A DNA stretch of 64,000 nt from G965237725 sp965237725 (GCA_965237725.1 OZ250151.1:2232001-2296000), one strand, 5' to 3'. Positions 26,256 to 36,876 are shown, counted from the stretch's first letter. The notes: generated by a model not told the origin, from the sequence alone. A program made the numbers and translations.

Positions 26256-26798
26256 CTAAAAATCCGCGCTGACCCTTTTAGGTTCGTTTGAGTTGGGAGG
26301 TTTCAGCAAGAACCAAAACCAGATAGCCAACACTGCAAAAGCAATCAATACTAACTCCAGTAGTGACATCAACTGCGCTATCGTGAGAACAACCAGTAAT
26401 ACCAGTACCAGCAGCGCAGTGTTACTCGGTTTGCATCGGTAAAAAAAGTAAAATAATACTCCCCATAACACCATAATACCTGGCATTAATAACGAACTCT
26501 TTTTCTTCCACGCACGCAACGCAGTAGTAGAGCTCTTAGCTAAAAACTCCTTTTTGTGTTCTTCGTGCCAACGAGTATTCCTATCAAGTAGATCATCAAA
26601 ATACTTTGACTCTTTCAGTGTCATACCGGCTCTGGATTTAGGTAGTAATTGTTCAATCTCACTCCAATACGGGGAATAAACATTATCTTCTTCACGTACT
26701 GGAACTTTAATTGGAGATAACCGAACAATCGCTAGACTGATGAACGATACCAGAAATGAAAAGAGTATCGCTCGAATTACAATTTTTGTGCAAGAAAA
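26256..26798 (-). CDS. Small membrane protein, start codon unclear
   Basis: The first ATG (26624) gives 122 residues with two or three hydrophobic segments (LLMPGIMVLWGVLFYFFY and then LVLVLLVVLTIAQLMSLLEL). However, the frame stays open for 58 codons further upstream, to a TAA at 26799-26801, and this stretch encodes a convincing membrane helix (AILFSFLVSFISLAIVRL) and a sensible linker, but no ATG, GTG or TTG. The true protein is thus probably longer and either uses a rare start (an ATT is available near 26785) or has lost its start. No family recognised; it lies behind the RHS gene on the same strand, as an immunity gene might. Confidence 0.5.
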   Translation of the reverse strand, partial: FSCTKIVIRAILFSFLVSFISLAIVRLSPIKVPVREEDNVYSPYWSEIEQLLPKSRAGMTLKESKYFDDLLDRNTRWHEEHKKEFLAKSSTTALRAWKKKSSLLMPGIMVLWGVLFYFFYRCKPSNTALLVLVLLVVLTIAQLMSLLELVLIAFAVLAIWFWFLLKPPNSNEPKRVSADF

Positions 26799-27024
26799 TT
26801 ACAATATATCGTCCTCGTCCTTTGTTGGATTTCATAGTGCAATTCGTTTGGTCCGTGACAACTAATAACTGTCGGAAAGGATTATAATTCGTTCATTGTA
26901 CCAAACAATTTTTATAAGAGATTATTACCAATTGCAATACTCAGCTTTAAACCTTCTTAAGCAAATCCTGAAAATTAGGATAAGTCGATGAATTTAATTG
27001 CGATTAGTAGTGTACTGCGCGGAT

Positions 27025-27549
27025 TCAAGAATCAAGTGCAATGTTTTGGAGATGATTTTTTAGTACCAGTTGGTGGATAGAAAAATGGATCATTATCCAA
27101 AAGACAACGCCTAGTGCCATACTAATATGCACATTTCCACCTAAAACTTTATTCGTATAAATTGATATCAGCAATCCAGTAACAAATATTATTAATGAAA
27201 GAACAGATAGCAAACTGCTGTTTGTCAGAATTTTATTTTTTTTCTCTTTACTTATATATATTGTCTCATCAAATTTTACTAAGCTCCTTGTACATCCTCT
27301 AACAAGAAAGATATATCCAATAAAGCAAATAAAACTAGCAACCACAAACAGCCACAAGCTTTGGTAAATGATTGCGGGGAGGACAACAATGATTGATGTG
27401 AACATCTGCAATAAGCTTAATATGAGGAGGTTTTGTTTCTGTTTCTTTGATGTTACTTTATACGATGTTATCGTCCAATTTCTAAATGGACGAAAATATA
27501 TTTGCCCATCATCGAGCTCCCTAAACGTATTGTCCAATAAGGTTCGCAT
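27025..27549 (-). CDS. Four-helix membrane protein of unknown function
   Basis: 174 residues. Soluble start FRPFRNWTITSYKVTSKK, then four hydrophobic stretches at about 45-65, 68-85, 112-132 and 140-160. AT-rich, unlike the RHS gene. It is the first gene after the RHS stop codon (about 100 bases away), same strand, the classical position of an RHS immunity gene; membrane-spanning immunity proteins are known for toxins acting on membranes. No sequence family recognised, so this is positional inference only. Confidence 0.55.
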   Translation of the reverse strand: MRTLLDNTFRELDDGQIYFRPFRNWTITSYKVTSKKQKQNLLILSLLQMFTSIIVVLPAIIYQSLWLFVVASFICFIGYIFLVRGCTRSLVKFDETIYISKEKKNKILTNSSLLSVLSLIIFVTGLLISIYTNKVLGGNVHISMALGVVFWIMIHFSIHQLVLKNHLQNIALDS

Positions 27550-27651
27550 TTGTAAGAGTTTACTGGTTAGTATTTAAAAGATTAATGATACAAATAGATC
27601 CAACAAAGTTGGATCGTTTTGACATATTAGTCGATTTGAAATTCACTAATT

Positions 27652-30600
27652 TTATGGATAAGCGTTACCGCTCGTCCCATCACTTGGTGCAATTCCGGTG
27701 CCAGTCACTATGGTTGTCCCCGCCCCAATTGCAAAGCCCGCCCCAATTCCCCAAAGGCTTTTGTAAGCTATCCCTGGCCCCATTGCATCAATAGTATAAG
27801 CAAATACTCTAACCGCCCTTGCTGATATTTCTGGTGTAATTTCAGTTTCTGAGAATATTGAAAACGTATCCTGTGCTGTAGTGTAATAAAAATAGGTCAA
27901 TGGCGAAATTTCAGTGTTAAACCCATCATAAGTCAACCTAGATGAAGTATCCCCAACACCTACATAAACTCCTTCGTTCTCAAACGCTTGCGCATCCATT
28001 TGCCCGGTCGCATTTGCATAATTATGCGCAGGATCGCCATTAAAATCCCCTGACCAAGAATGCCCCTTTTGTGCATTCTGCATCTGCCGATTCTTATGCC
28101 AACCCTGAGAAAGATGATTCAGTGCATAGCCATAGGCGCCGGTGAGAAAACCTTCTTTGAATTCACCCCCAGCGAGTTCAGATGTAGCACCACCGACCAT
28201 GCCCGCCGCCGCCGTCCCGACTAAGGGGTTTTCTATTTTACTGATCACCGGTGTTGCAGCCGCAGCGACACCGCCACTCAAAAATCCCGTCCCGAACTTG
28301 CCACCACTTAATACACTCCTGGTTCCACCGACTACCCCATGAGCCAAGATTTTCCCAGCAAACTGAGCGTGGGTCAATCCACTTTTCATCATATTCGCCC
28401 CGTTATACAACCCGTTCCTCGCGGCATTGATGTTCGCACTCGCTGTGCGGGCAACCGCCTGACCAATGCCGGCCAGCGCCGCGCCGGTCAAGCCGCCGAT
28501 TAACATGCCTTTGAGGCTCCCTGTGGCCACCAGCCCTGATGCCGCACCCGCAATCATGCCGGTCATGATAGGCCCCAAAGCTGGTAGCGCATAGGGCATC
28601 GCCACCGCCACAGCAATGGCGGCAATGGTCCGAATATTGTCCTTGATAAACTTCACTATCTTCTTGATGGTGTTGACGATGGCCGTCATGATCTTCTTGA
28701 AGGCTTTTAATATGCCCTTGAATAAATTCTTGAGGAATCCAAACAGATAACCACTGGGATCCGTGTAGGCCAGGGGGTTATTGAGGGTATAGCTATAGCG
28801 GTTAAAGCTTTGCAGGTTACCCGGGGACTGGATATGGGGGTCGGCGGAGATGAAGCGGGCCAGCGTAGGATCATAGACTCGGCCATTCATGTGGATGAGT
28901 CCGGCGCTGGCCAGATGGCGATGGCCGGTAAAGCCCCGGTCTGTGGCGTCTACAGTAATGAGGTTGATTCCCTTGGGTTCAGCGACGATGGCGGTTCTGC
29001 GCTTGCCGAAGGCTTCATAGTTGAAGCGCTCGACCAGCAGTCCGAAGCGGTCGCTTACCGCGACGATGGAATCGAGATAGTCGCGGTGCAGGTAGTTGAC
29101 CGTGATATCACCGCCACTGGCGGTGACTTTGTCGTGGATCACGGCGGTGATGCCGCCTTTGACCGGTATATGATAACGATGCTCGGTATCGGCGCCTGAT
29201 GTGATCTTCTCGTAGATTCCGCCAGCCCAGACCTGGGTCATGGGATTGGCACCGCCACTCACGACCTGTTTGATCAGCTGGCCTTCCGGGCCATAGTCCA
29301 TGCGCGTCGTGGCGTTATTGTTGGTAATACTGATGGGTTTATTGTGTGCTCCGAATACAATGGTCCGGCCATCTCCGGAGAGCATATTGCCATTAGCGTC
29401 ATAAGTGTAGCTTGCGTTCTTTGTTCCACTAACCCCTGTTACCGCATGGGGGCCGGCGCCATTGGCACTATAGGTATAGTCTCCGACGTCTGATTTATGA
29501 GTGATGTTACCGAGTACGTCGTATCCGTAGGTTGTGGTGTCGAGATTCGCAAACTGGTAGAGGTCCGCACCAGATCCAGTAAGGCGGCTACTCACCAGTC
29601 GGTTGAGACTATCGTAACTAAAGGTTTCTTCCAGGTCCTGGGCTATGTCGGTGCGTGACACCAGATTGCCCAACAGTCCGAACAAATAAGTCTCATGCTG
29701 GATTTCGCCCTGTTTACCGGCGAGTTTCAGGTGGCGCCGGGTGGATAGCAGCCGTTTGGCTTCGGAGTCCGCCTTAGCTGCCAGTTTGCTGTGACCGGCG
29801 AAAGTTTCAGCAAATGCATACTGCCGGGCAATATGGGCCAGGCTGGTATATTTTTTTAGGCTCTCTTCGTTTATAGCAATAATCTCATTGGTATCGCGCA
29901 CTTTCGACCGGATAGCGGCGAGAGAAGTATTAATCAAGCGCATTGCATTGTAGGCGTTTGTCCGGTTCCTATTCGCAGTGTTGCGTTTGCTCTTTAATTT
30001 CTTAGCCAGGCTATAGAACTTATTTGCCTTCTTCATATAGGCGTTGTATCGATGATTATCCCCGCGCCGCTTGAAGTGTAATGCCCTGCTGTGATCCCGC
30101 CGGGCATATCGATAGATGGATTTATATCTCTTGCTGTAACTGCTATGTTCCGCAGCATATTTGTTGTACTCGCTACGTTTGGCATCATATCGTTTTTGCA
30201 GGCTTGCGGATTGTGCAACATAGCCATCAATCACCGACTTCGCAGCGGCAAGTTCATCCTGTTCCCGTTGATAGCCCGGTTGGTTGTTGGCAATAAACGC
30301 TTTGTTATCATTGAGCATTTGCGCATGGGCGGTCAACATTGCCTGATAAGCCGCATTGATCTGGCCATGGTAATAGGCGAGTATCTGTTGATATCCCTCG
30401 GCCAATTGGGAGGCTTTTAACAGGCCCGACGCCGATGAATACTGGCCGTGAAGGGATTCGGCCCGGGTCAGTGTGGACTCCAGTAAGGATTTCATGGCTT
30501 CGTTAAAAGCGATGTCGATTCCTTCTATGGCTTCGTCTGCAGTATTATTCGCTATTTGCAGCAGCAGGGCTTCGCCGTCCGGCGTATTTTCATTTATCAG

Positions 30601-33600
30601 ATCTAATTTTTTCTGGTCAGCATCGATTTGCGCGAGAATGTTATTCAGCTCAGCTTTGTCGGTGGCGATCTGCCGGGTGTAACTGGCGATGTCAGATTTT
30701 ATTTGCCCGATAAGGTTCGTAAGGGACACCAGGGTTTTTTCCAGGGTATCTCCCTGGAGTGTACTCAAAATCTTATTGTCCAATATGGCCTTGACCTGGG
30801 TGACCTGGCCGGTATTGTGGTTGTAACCCACTTCAGTAATGACATCATTTCCCTGGCGAAAGCGGGTGATCTGACCATCGGCAGCATAGCTCTCTGCCTT
30901 CCAGTGCAATTCGGAGTCATTTTTGTATAACTCTTCGAGTTCTTCTGCGGCATCTATGGCGGCCTGACCTGCATCGTATTTTCGTTTCAGGACATCGTCG
31001 ATGGCCTTGATCTGATCTGCAATGGGCTTGGCCCTTCGACTAACATTTTTCAACTGGTTGTAATAGTTTTGATATCGCCCGGATGCGCGTTTGGCTGCCT
31101 TTCCATAGGCATTGGCATTACTAACTGCACGTTCGACTTCTGCTGTCGCTTCCGCGGACTGCTTCAACAAAGATTTACTCTCGCTGCCTAACGCCGTCAG
31201 TCGCTTAGGAATTGTCCGAAGGGCATGGGATTTTTCTTTAACGCATTTCAGGTAGGCCGCTTTCTGGGGGGTATCGCCGCCGCCCCGTCCGGGTCCGCCA
31301 CACTGTCTTGCTAATGCTGCTTCGTACTTTTTTTCCAGCGCCTCCACTTCTTTTATAATTTCACCTCCCCGGTTCCCAATGTTTACGATTTTCCGGTTAT
31401 AGGCTTCAGCGCGGGAGATGTAGGATTTCTGTTTCTTCACCGCACTCTTTATTTTCCCCGCCCAGTAACTCGCGTCCTTCTCCAGCGCGCTGGCATCCCC
31501 AGTGATCGCCTTATAGCGGGCAATCAGCACTTCGCGTTCATCTATCACCGAGGTTCGATGGACTTCATAGGCATGAATCAGGTCCTGGGCATGATCGAAA
31601 GCTGCTTTGTAGGCCTGGTAGGTATTCAAACCCTCACTGCGAACCTCGGTGGCATGGCCATAGTCGTTGAATAATGTTCGTACCAGCATGCCGTTGGGAT
31701 ATGTAATAGCATCGACTTCATCCAGACTGCCTTTGAAGTGCCGGGCCAGGGTATAGGTATCTCCATCGATAGTGGTGTCCTCTTTTACTGGACGACCGAG
31801 ATCATCGTAGTCATGGGAACGCTGGTAGTTCGCACCATGAGTCACCGATGCCAGTCTGCCAATACCATTGTCTGCGGTGTCGAAGGTCCAGGTCGATGAT
31901 TCGGCTTCAGCGATTCCCGTCGCCGTGGTTTTTTGAGTCTGACGGCCAAGCAGGTCATAAACCATGGTCGTCGTTTTACCATTGCCATCGGTCTGAGAAC
32001 TCATCTGGCCCAGTGCATCGTACTGATACCGCCATGTCCCCATGTCGGGATCGACCATCCTTGTCTTGCGGCCTAACAAATCATAGGTGTTGGTAATCGT
32101 GTTCAGTAGCGGATCCTGGGTTGTCAGCAATCGCCCTACCGCATCGTAGGTGTATCTCACCACATTATTCTCGTGGTCTTTCACCAGAATCGGCTTGCCC
32201 TGGCCGTTCACTTCGGTAGTGTGGGTTTGGAACAATGGGTTGGTGACGATGGTGGTCAGGCCGTTGTAAGTAAACCGAGTCACACCGCCATCAGGCGCCG
32301 TTGTTTTGATTTTCCGCCCGAGAACGTCGTATTCGTAGGTCACCCATACCCGCCCGTTATCCTGGGCATCCTGATAGTACAGTCGGGATTTTCTGGCAAT
32401 CTTGCCGGTCGCGTAGTATTCATTGTCCTGAACGACCGGGACGCTGTCAAATCCATGGGACTGCTTGCGAATCTCCCGCCCTAAACTATCAAAGTAGGCC
32501 GCCTCCGGCGCATCCCCCTGGTCCGTTGCTGCGCCGACAAAATACACCCCGTTAGCGGGGCAGGTGTTTTCGCACCACTTGATAAGTACGACTTCATTGG
32601 CATCAAGCTCATGCTCGCGCTCGGTCAGTTCTCGTTTTTTCTTTCCGAAGGCATCGTAGCTGATAATTTTCACCAGTCCATTGGAATTGGTTTTCCGAGT
32701 GATCACGCCGAACCGGCCGTCATACTCGGCCGAGGCAGTATGACCCTTGGCGTTGGTGGTGGTTAATGGAAAACGGCCGTCGTTGCTCATGCTGATCCGC
32801 TTGGAACGACTGGTGATACCATTGGCAGAGATGGTCGTCTTTACGGCGTTGCCAAAGCCATCATATTCGTAGGCTGTGGTCAATGCATGGCTATGGGCAG
32901 GATCGGATATCCTGGACACAAGCTGGAGATCATTGTTGTAGCTGAAGTTCAATTCCCGGGTAATGTCGCTTGTGCCCGGAGCGGAATCGGTGGTTACACT
33001 TTTAGTGACCTTGCCAATCTTCCAGTTTGCCAGCTCATTGTTGCCATACTGATTTGTGATGATCTTTGAAAATACCCGGCTTTGATCATCAATTTCAGAG
33101 GCCACCTGGGTGAGGCGGCCGAAATCATCAAACTGGGTCCGGGACTCAGCAATACTGATCAACGACCCGTCCAGCGCGAAGCTTTTCGTGATTTTGGTAT
33201 CTGTAAAGGGCCAGACCGTTTTACCACCAAACAAAGATTTCATACCGTCGGTTTGCACTACATTGGAAATCGGTTTGCCGTCCAAAGCCTGTATAGTTTC
33301 CAACTGCTGACCCACATAGGGAAAAGTTTGGTTGTAGCGTGCATGGAGTACAATACCAGTGCGTTCATCTACCACTTGTTGCCATGTAAATCCCAGAGAA
33401 CCGCGTCCCTGGCTATGCATCCGTAATCCACCATACCGATGGTGTGATCGCACCAGTCCGCCGATGCCATCGCTGGCTTCCATGGTCGCCACCAGGGGGC
33501 CAATAACGGGTATATCAATCACCGGGAATATGGCGCCGGTCCGTCGGGTATACAGACTGTCCACAGAGCCCGGTTTAAATACAGCCCGAGAAACGCTCCC

Positions 33601-35946
33601 GAATGCCGATTTGGTTTCGGTTACCACTTCAGGATGGGCAAATTCTTGGACGCCCTTGCGGTTTATCAATACCTCCCAGGGCTTTCCTGCTGTGGCGCGC
33701 ACCAGGTCAGCAACCCCGTCGGCATTGATGTCCGTGAACAGCGCCAGTGGAAGACTGTTCTTCCCGGACGTGGTCCCGGCCGTTTCGAAAAGCGAAACAG
33801 GCAATTCCAACGCACCGTCGAGAACCCAGCCCGAACCGGTATTGCGCCAGGCATCATCCTTGTCCCGTCCGTTCTCGTTGCGATAGGTTCTCAGGTGCTC
33901 CACCAGACCATTTCCATCCACGTCAGCCAGCACACCCTTTTGTTCGGTACCGCCATCGTCATGCTCGGTGGTGAAGTAGGGCAACCTGTAATCAGCGCTA
34001 CTGCGCCAGCCGACGCCGGTATTCAGCCAAACCGCCTGACTATGGGTTTCAGGATCAGCCTCTTCATTTTCCACGCCGTGCACATAGTCCGGCAATCCGT
34101 CGCCATTCAAGTCTGAAAACTGACCGACCATGATGCCGTCGGCCCGATCTTTGAAGGAAGCGACCACACCCGGTAATCGATATCCACTGCTGAGCGAAAA
34201 TCCGGCCCGACTGTTGAGCCAGGTCTGGCGGGTGACACTGCCGTTAGCGGATTCGATTGCAATGAGCCAGTCAGCCCAGCCATCGCCGTTCACATCCGCA
34301 AACTGACCCTGGGCGCCTTTTTGTAAATTATTTTGATAGTCGAACTGAATGCCGGGTAGCCTGTGGCTGGTAGATGCTGTCCAGCCGGATCCAGTATTCA
34401 GCCAGGTGTTTTTTGTGGTTAAGCCTGAACCGCTAATCGTTGAAACAATAACATCGACCAGCCCATCAGCATTGATGTCAATAAGTTGTGCCCGGGATTC
34501 CGGGAAAGCCGAGAATTCTGAAATCACATCCGGCAATCTGAAATTGGTGCTTGCCGCCCAGCCTGTTCCCGTGTTCAACCAGGTGGTTCTCGTTACACCG
34601 TTACCATTTTTGTATGCGGAAATCCAGTCTGGCCGGCCGTCGCCATTGAGATCAACAACTTCGCCTGTATTCACATACATGGATTCGCCATTCACCTGGA
34701 CAACGTGGGACAATGCCGCAGGCGGGGTGTAGTTGTAGTCCTGTTGCCAGCCGTCGGGTTGGTTCAAATAGGCGGCAAGAGAGTCCTGGCCCTGTTCGTT
34801 TCGTATGGCAATAATCCAGTCGGTGCGACCGTCGCCATTGATATCCACCATTGCGCCGCGCATCCCACCATTGGCATCAACCATTGCCGCAGGCGGTGCC
34901 CAGGTGTGGTCAACCTCGAAACCGAATTCAGGTGTGGCCCAGGTCAATTGGGTTGGTGGAAAACAGCTGCCGTCACCAGCGCATTCTTGCAGGTTTTTCA
35001 TCCTCGACTGGTAACTGAATTCAGACTCGTCATAGCCAATGACATATCTGCGCACCAGCGTGTTGCCGGCCATAGTTCGGATTGAGCTGACTCTTTGGCT
35101 TTGTTTGAATCCTGTTCCGTGGCGAAAGGAATACCGGCTATCGGGCCTGTCTTCGTAGTCGATGTGGACCGATAAATGGTGGGAAACACCTTGGTTGCGA
35201 TTACCGCCATAGTGAATCGACAAGGGCAATAACTCCAGTGCAGATTGGCCATCTAGCCCTACCCCGGCATTGTGATGATAACGATAATCCATCTCATTAC
35301 CATGAACATCTTCCACGTGACTAACCCACCAAGCATGAACCACATTACTCTGGGGGCTGGCAAGTCGTGATGTGGCATCTTTGCCATACTCCATCAGTCC
35401 TCCTCCTGGATTGTTGAGGACAAAGGACTGGGGGCTATGATCGCCGTCTGGCCCCGTGAGAGATGAACGGATTCTGATGCGTTGAAACGATTCTATCTCG
35501 GTATGATAAATCGCACCGGTAGCGCCGTGTGTGCCCTGGATCAGGATCAATCTTTGCCCACCCATGCAGAATTGATCCCCGGAATCTCCTTGGACCCCAC
35601 GATTGAAACCATCATTCACAATGGTGTTTCCACAGCGGGTGATCGCGGAAAAACCACTCACGCTGCCGCCCAATCCCGCAAGGCCATTAGGCGCATCACT
35701 GCTGTAGTTTATTGACACTTTGGGTGCCAACCCTCTAATCCCTGGTGGCACTTCGAGGGGAACAGAGAACATCACCTGGCCGCTGGGTGTGGTTTCCAGT
35801 TTGGCGTGGGTCAGACCCACGGCATACTCACTGTTGCGGGAAAAATCATCGCCATAACTCATGATCGGCAAAGTTAGAACGATGTAAAACAAAGGGGCCA
35901 AATATAGGCCCCGCAACAATTTGTCAGGTAATTTTAGCCAGTCCAT
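27652..35946 (-). CDS. Giant RHS-repeat protein with SpvB/FG-GAP front and polymorphic C-terminal tip
   Basis: 2764 residues, start supported by AAGGAAG five bases upstream. An N-terminal hydrophobic leader precedes an SpvB-like region (about 35-330; VPLEVPPGIRGLAPKVSINY). At about 350-760 come seven FG-GAP/VCBS-type repeats with calcium-loop motifs (DINGDGRTDW, DVNGDGWADW). YD repeats run from about 980 to 1440, then an unusual helical insertion of some 630 residues (about 1442-2077), then the RHS core ending LARFISADP and DPSGY at about 2395. The final 367 residues hold a hydrophobic Gly/Ala-rich pretoxin segment and an unrecognised tip. RHS proteins encapsulate and deliver their tip as a toxin; delivery route here unknown, as no T6SS genes are visible. 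Intact. Confidence 0.93.
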   Translation of the reverse strand: MDWLKLPDKLLRGLYLAPLFYIVLTLPIMSYGDDFSRNSEYAVGLTHAKLETTPSGQVMFSVPLEVPPGIRGLAPKVSINYSSDAPNGLAGLGGSVSGFSAITRCGNTIVNDGFNRGVQGDSGDQFCMGGQRLILIQGTHGATGAIYHTEIESFQRIRIRSSLTGPDGDHSPQSFVLNNPGGGLMEYGKDATSRLASPQSNVVHAWWVSHVEDVHGNEMDYRYHHNAGVGLDGQSALELLPLSIHYGGNRNQGVSHHLSVHIDYEDRPDSRYSFRHGTGFKQSQRVSSIRTMAGNTLVRRYVIGYDESEFSYQSRMKNLQECAGDGSCFPPTQLTWATPEFGFEVDHTWAPPAAMVDANGGMRGAMVDINGDGRTDWIIAIRNEQGQDSLAAYLNQPDGWQQDYNYTPPAALSHVVQVNGESMYVNTGEVVDLNGDGRPDWISAYKNGNGVTRTTWLNTGTGWAASTNFRLPDVISEFSAFPESRAQLIDINADGLVDVIVSTISGSGLTTKNTWLNTGSGWTASTSHRLPGIQFDYQNNLQKGAQGQFADVNGDGWADWLIAIESANGSVTRQTWLNSRAGFSLSSGYRLPGVVASFKDRADGIMVGQFSDLNGDGLPDYVHGVENEEADPETHSQAVWLNTGVGWRSSADYRLPYFTTEHDDGGTEQKGVLADVDGNGLVEHLRTYRNENGRDKDDAWRNTGSGWVLDGALELPVSLFETAGTTSGKNSLPLALFTDINADGVADLVRATAGKPWEVLINRKGVQEFAHPEVVTETKSAFGSVSRAVFKPGSVDSLYTRRTGAIFPVIDIPVIGPLVATMEASDGIGGLVRSHHRYGGLRMHSQGRGSLGFTWQQVVDERTGIVLHARYNQTFPYVGQQLETIQALDGKPISNVVQTDGMKSLFGGKTVWPFTDTKITKSFALDGSLISIAESRTQFDDFGRLTQVASEIDDQSRVFSKIITNQYGNNELANWKIGKVTKSVTTDSAPGTSDITRELNFSYNNDLQLVSRISDPAHSHALTTAYEYDGFGNAVKTTISANGITSRSKRISMSNDGRFPLTTTNAKGHTASAEYDGRFGVITRKTNSNGLVKIISYDAFGKKKRELTEREHELDANEVVLIKWCENTCPANGVYFVGAATDQGDAPEAAYFDSLGREIRKQSHGFDSVPVVQDNEYYATGKIARKSRLYYQDAQDNGRVWVTYEYDVLGRKIKTTAPDGGVTRFTYNGLTTIVTNPLFQTHTTEVNGQGKPILVKDHENNVVRYTYDAVGRLLTTQDPLLNTITNTYDLLGRKTRMVDPDMGTWRYQYDALGQMSSQTDGNGKTTTMVYDLLGRQTQKTTATGIAEAESSTWTFDTADNGIGRLASVTHGANYQRSHDYDDLGRPVKEDTTIDGDTYTLARHFKGSLDEVDAITYPNGMLVRTLFNDYGHATEVRSEGLNTYQAYKAAFDHAQDLIHAYEVHRTSVIDEREVLIARYKAITGDASALEKDASYWAGKIKSAVKKQKSYISRAEAYNRKIVNIGNRGGEIIKEVEALEKKYEAALARQCGGPGRGGGDTPQKAAYLKCVKEKSHALRTIPKRLTALGSESKSLLKQSAEATAEVERAVSNANAYGKAAKRASGRYQNYYNQLKNVSRRAKPIADQIKAIDDVLKRKYDAGQAAIDAAEELEELYKNDSELHWKAESYAADGQITRFRQGNDVITEVGYNHNTGQVTQVKAILDNKILSTLQGDTLEKTLVSLTNLIGQIKSDIASYTRQIATDKAELNNILAQIDADQKKLDLINENTPDGEALLLQIANNTADEAIEGIDIAFNEAMKSLLESTLTRAESLHGQYSSASGLLKASQLAEGYQQILAYYHGQINAAYQAMLTAHAQMLNDNKAFIANNQPGYQREQDELAAAKSVIDGYVAQSASLQKRYDAKRSEYNKYAAEHSSYSKRYKSIYRYARRDHSRALHFKRRGDNHRYNAYMKKANKFYSLAKKLKSKRNTANRNRTNAYNAMRLINTSLAAIRSKVRDTNEIIAINEESLKKYTSLAHIARQYAFAETFAGHSKLAAKADSEAKRLLSTRRHLKLAGKQGEIQHETYLFGLLGNLVSRTDIAQDLEETFSYDSLNRLVSSRLTGSGADLYQFANLDTTTYGYDVLGNITHKSDVGDYTYSANGAGPHAVTGVSGTKNASYTYDANGNMLSGDGRTIVFGAHNKPISITNNNATTRMDYGPEGQLIKQVVSGGANPMTQVWAGGIYEKITSGADTEHRYHIPVKGGITAVIHDKVTASGGDITVNYLHRDYLDSIVAVSDRFGLLVERFNYEAFGKRRTAIVAEPKGINLITVDATDRGFTGHRHLASAGLIHMNGRVYDPTLARFISADPHIQSPGNLQSFNRYSYTLNNPLAYTDPSGYLFGFLKNLFKGILKAFKKIMTAIVNTIKKIVKFIKDNIRTIAAIAVAVAMPYALPALGPIMTGMIAGAASGLVATGSLKGMLIGGLTGAALAGIGQAVARTASANINAARNGLYNGANMMKSGLTHAQFAGKILAHGVVGGTRSVLSGGKFGTGFLSGGVAAAATPVISKIENPLVGTAAAGMVGGATSELAGGEFKEGFLTGAYGYALNHLSQGWHKNRQMQNAQKGHSWSGDFNGDPAHNYANATGQMDAQAFENEGVYVGVGDTSSRLTYDGFNTEISPLTYFYYTTAQDTFSIFSETEITPEISARAVRVFAYTIDAMGPGIAYKSLWGIGAGFAIGAGTTIVTGTGIAPSDGTSGNAYP

Positions 35947-36297
35947 AATTCTTCCTTGAAATAAAGTTTTGTGAGATTACGGGTCGGTCACTATGTGTTT
36001 CCCGTTGTTTTCAGAGTCACTTCCACAAGATTCGGAAACAGATCGTCGGCAGGACCTTCACCCACGGATTTGGAGAAAATTTTCCACTTCGGGTGTGGCC
36101 TATCCATCTTTGGAAATTTAAGCGCCATCCTTGGAAATTTAAACGATGTGGCTTCAGTTGACTCTCTGGAACTACTACTGATGCCACAAACCGATTTGAA
36201 GACTACGATATGTGCCAACATTGATTGGGTTATGTGCATCATTATCTTACTAAGTAGTAGTAAATGGATTTATTACTGAGATTTATTACCCAAGGAT
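35947..36297. other. Gap between the RHS gene and an upstream membrane protein
   Basis: No gene supported. It contains a 20-base near-direct repeat (CATCTTTGGAAATTTAAGCG near 36105 and CATCCTTGGAAATTTAAACG near 36126). The RHS promoter probably lies here. Confidence 0.4.
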
Positions 36298-36876
36298 CTA
36301 GTCACGCATCAACGCCTCTATTTCATGCTGGGGAATCCCCGTCGCGGACTCGAATTTCGCCATAACCCGATTCCATTGCTCAATGTTAGAAATTTCATCC
36401 CGTGTGACATTTTGCGTCAGGGGTTGTGCCATGCTGGTTGGTGGCATAAATTGCGCGAGCTGGGCCGCCAAATCGGCGTTTGCCCGCGATGCATCTGCTT
36501 CCCTGAAATTATTCAATTCGGTGACGAGGAATTTGCCGTTCACAGCAATTTCTACCAACTGCTTCTGAACCTGTTTCAGGGACTCGTCAGCATTGAAGAG
36601 GGTATCTGACACCCCTGCCAGGTCTAAATAAACGCTGGCGCCTGAATTGTCGATTGCCGGTGAAGCGATAGCAGGGGTTTGCGAATTCGCAAACAGATTG
36701 GGATTGGCAACCTGGACAATTTCAGTTTGCTTGCGTTCAGTTTGCTTGCGTGAATAATCAGTTTCCCGGACTGGCATGATATAGGCGGTGCTTCCAATGA
36801 TCGCCATGATCATTAGAGCAGCAATTATCCATTTGTGGGTGTTGCTGAAATCTTTGGTATTTTCTGCTGCTTTCAT
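36298..36876 (-). CDS. Single-pass membrane protein upstream of the RHS gene
   Basis: 192 residues. One membrane helix at about 16-34 (WIIAALMIMAIIGSTAYIM) leaves a long periplasmic part that is helical and polar: DESLKQVQKQLVEIAVNGK, then an Ala/Gln-rich segment and a C-terminal helix with HEIEALMRD. Around residue 44 a six-residue doublet (KQTERKQTE) arises from a short DNA duplication. It is on the RHS strand, 350 bases ahead, and could assist surface display or anchoring, but no family was recognised. Confidence 0.6.
   Translation of the reverse strand: MKAAENTKDFSNTHKWIIAALMIMAIIGSTAYIMPVRETDYSRKQTERKQTEIVQVANPNLFANSQTPAIASPAIDNSGASVYLDLAGVSDTLFNADESLKQVQKQLVEIAVNGKFLVTELNNFREADASRANADLAAQLAQFMPPTSMAQPLTQNVTRDEISNIEQWNRVMAKFESATGIPQHEIEALMRD

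Noticed and set aside
35971..36279. ORFs on both strands upstream of the RHS gene
   Set aside because: Both overlap, neither has a family or ribosome site; more likely promoter DNA.
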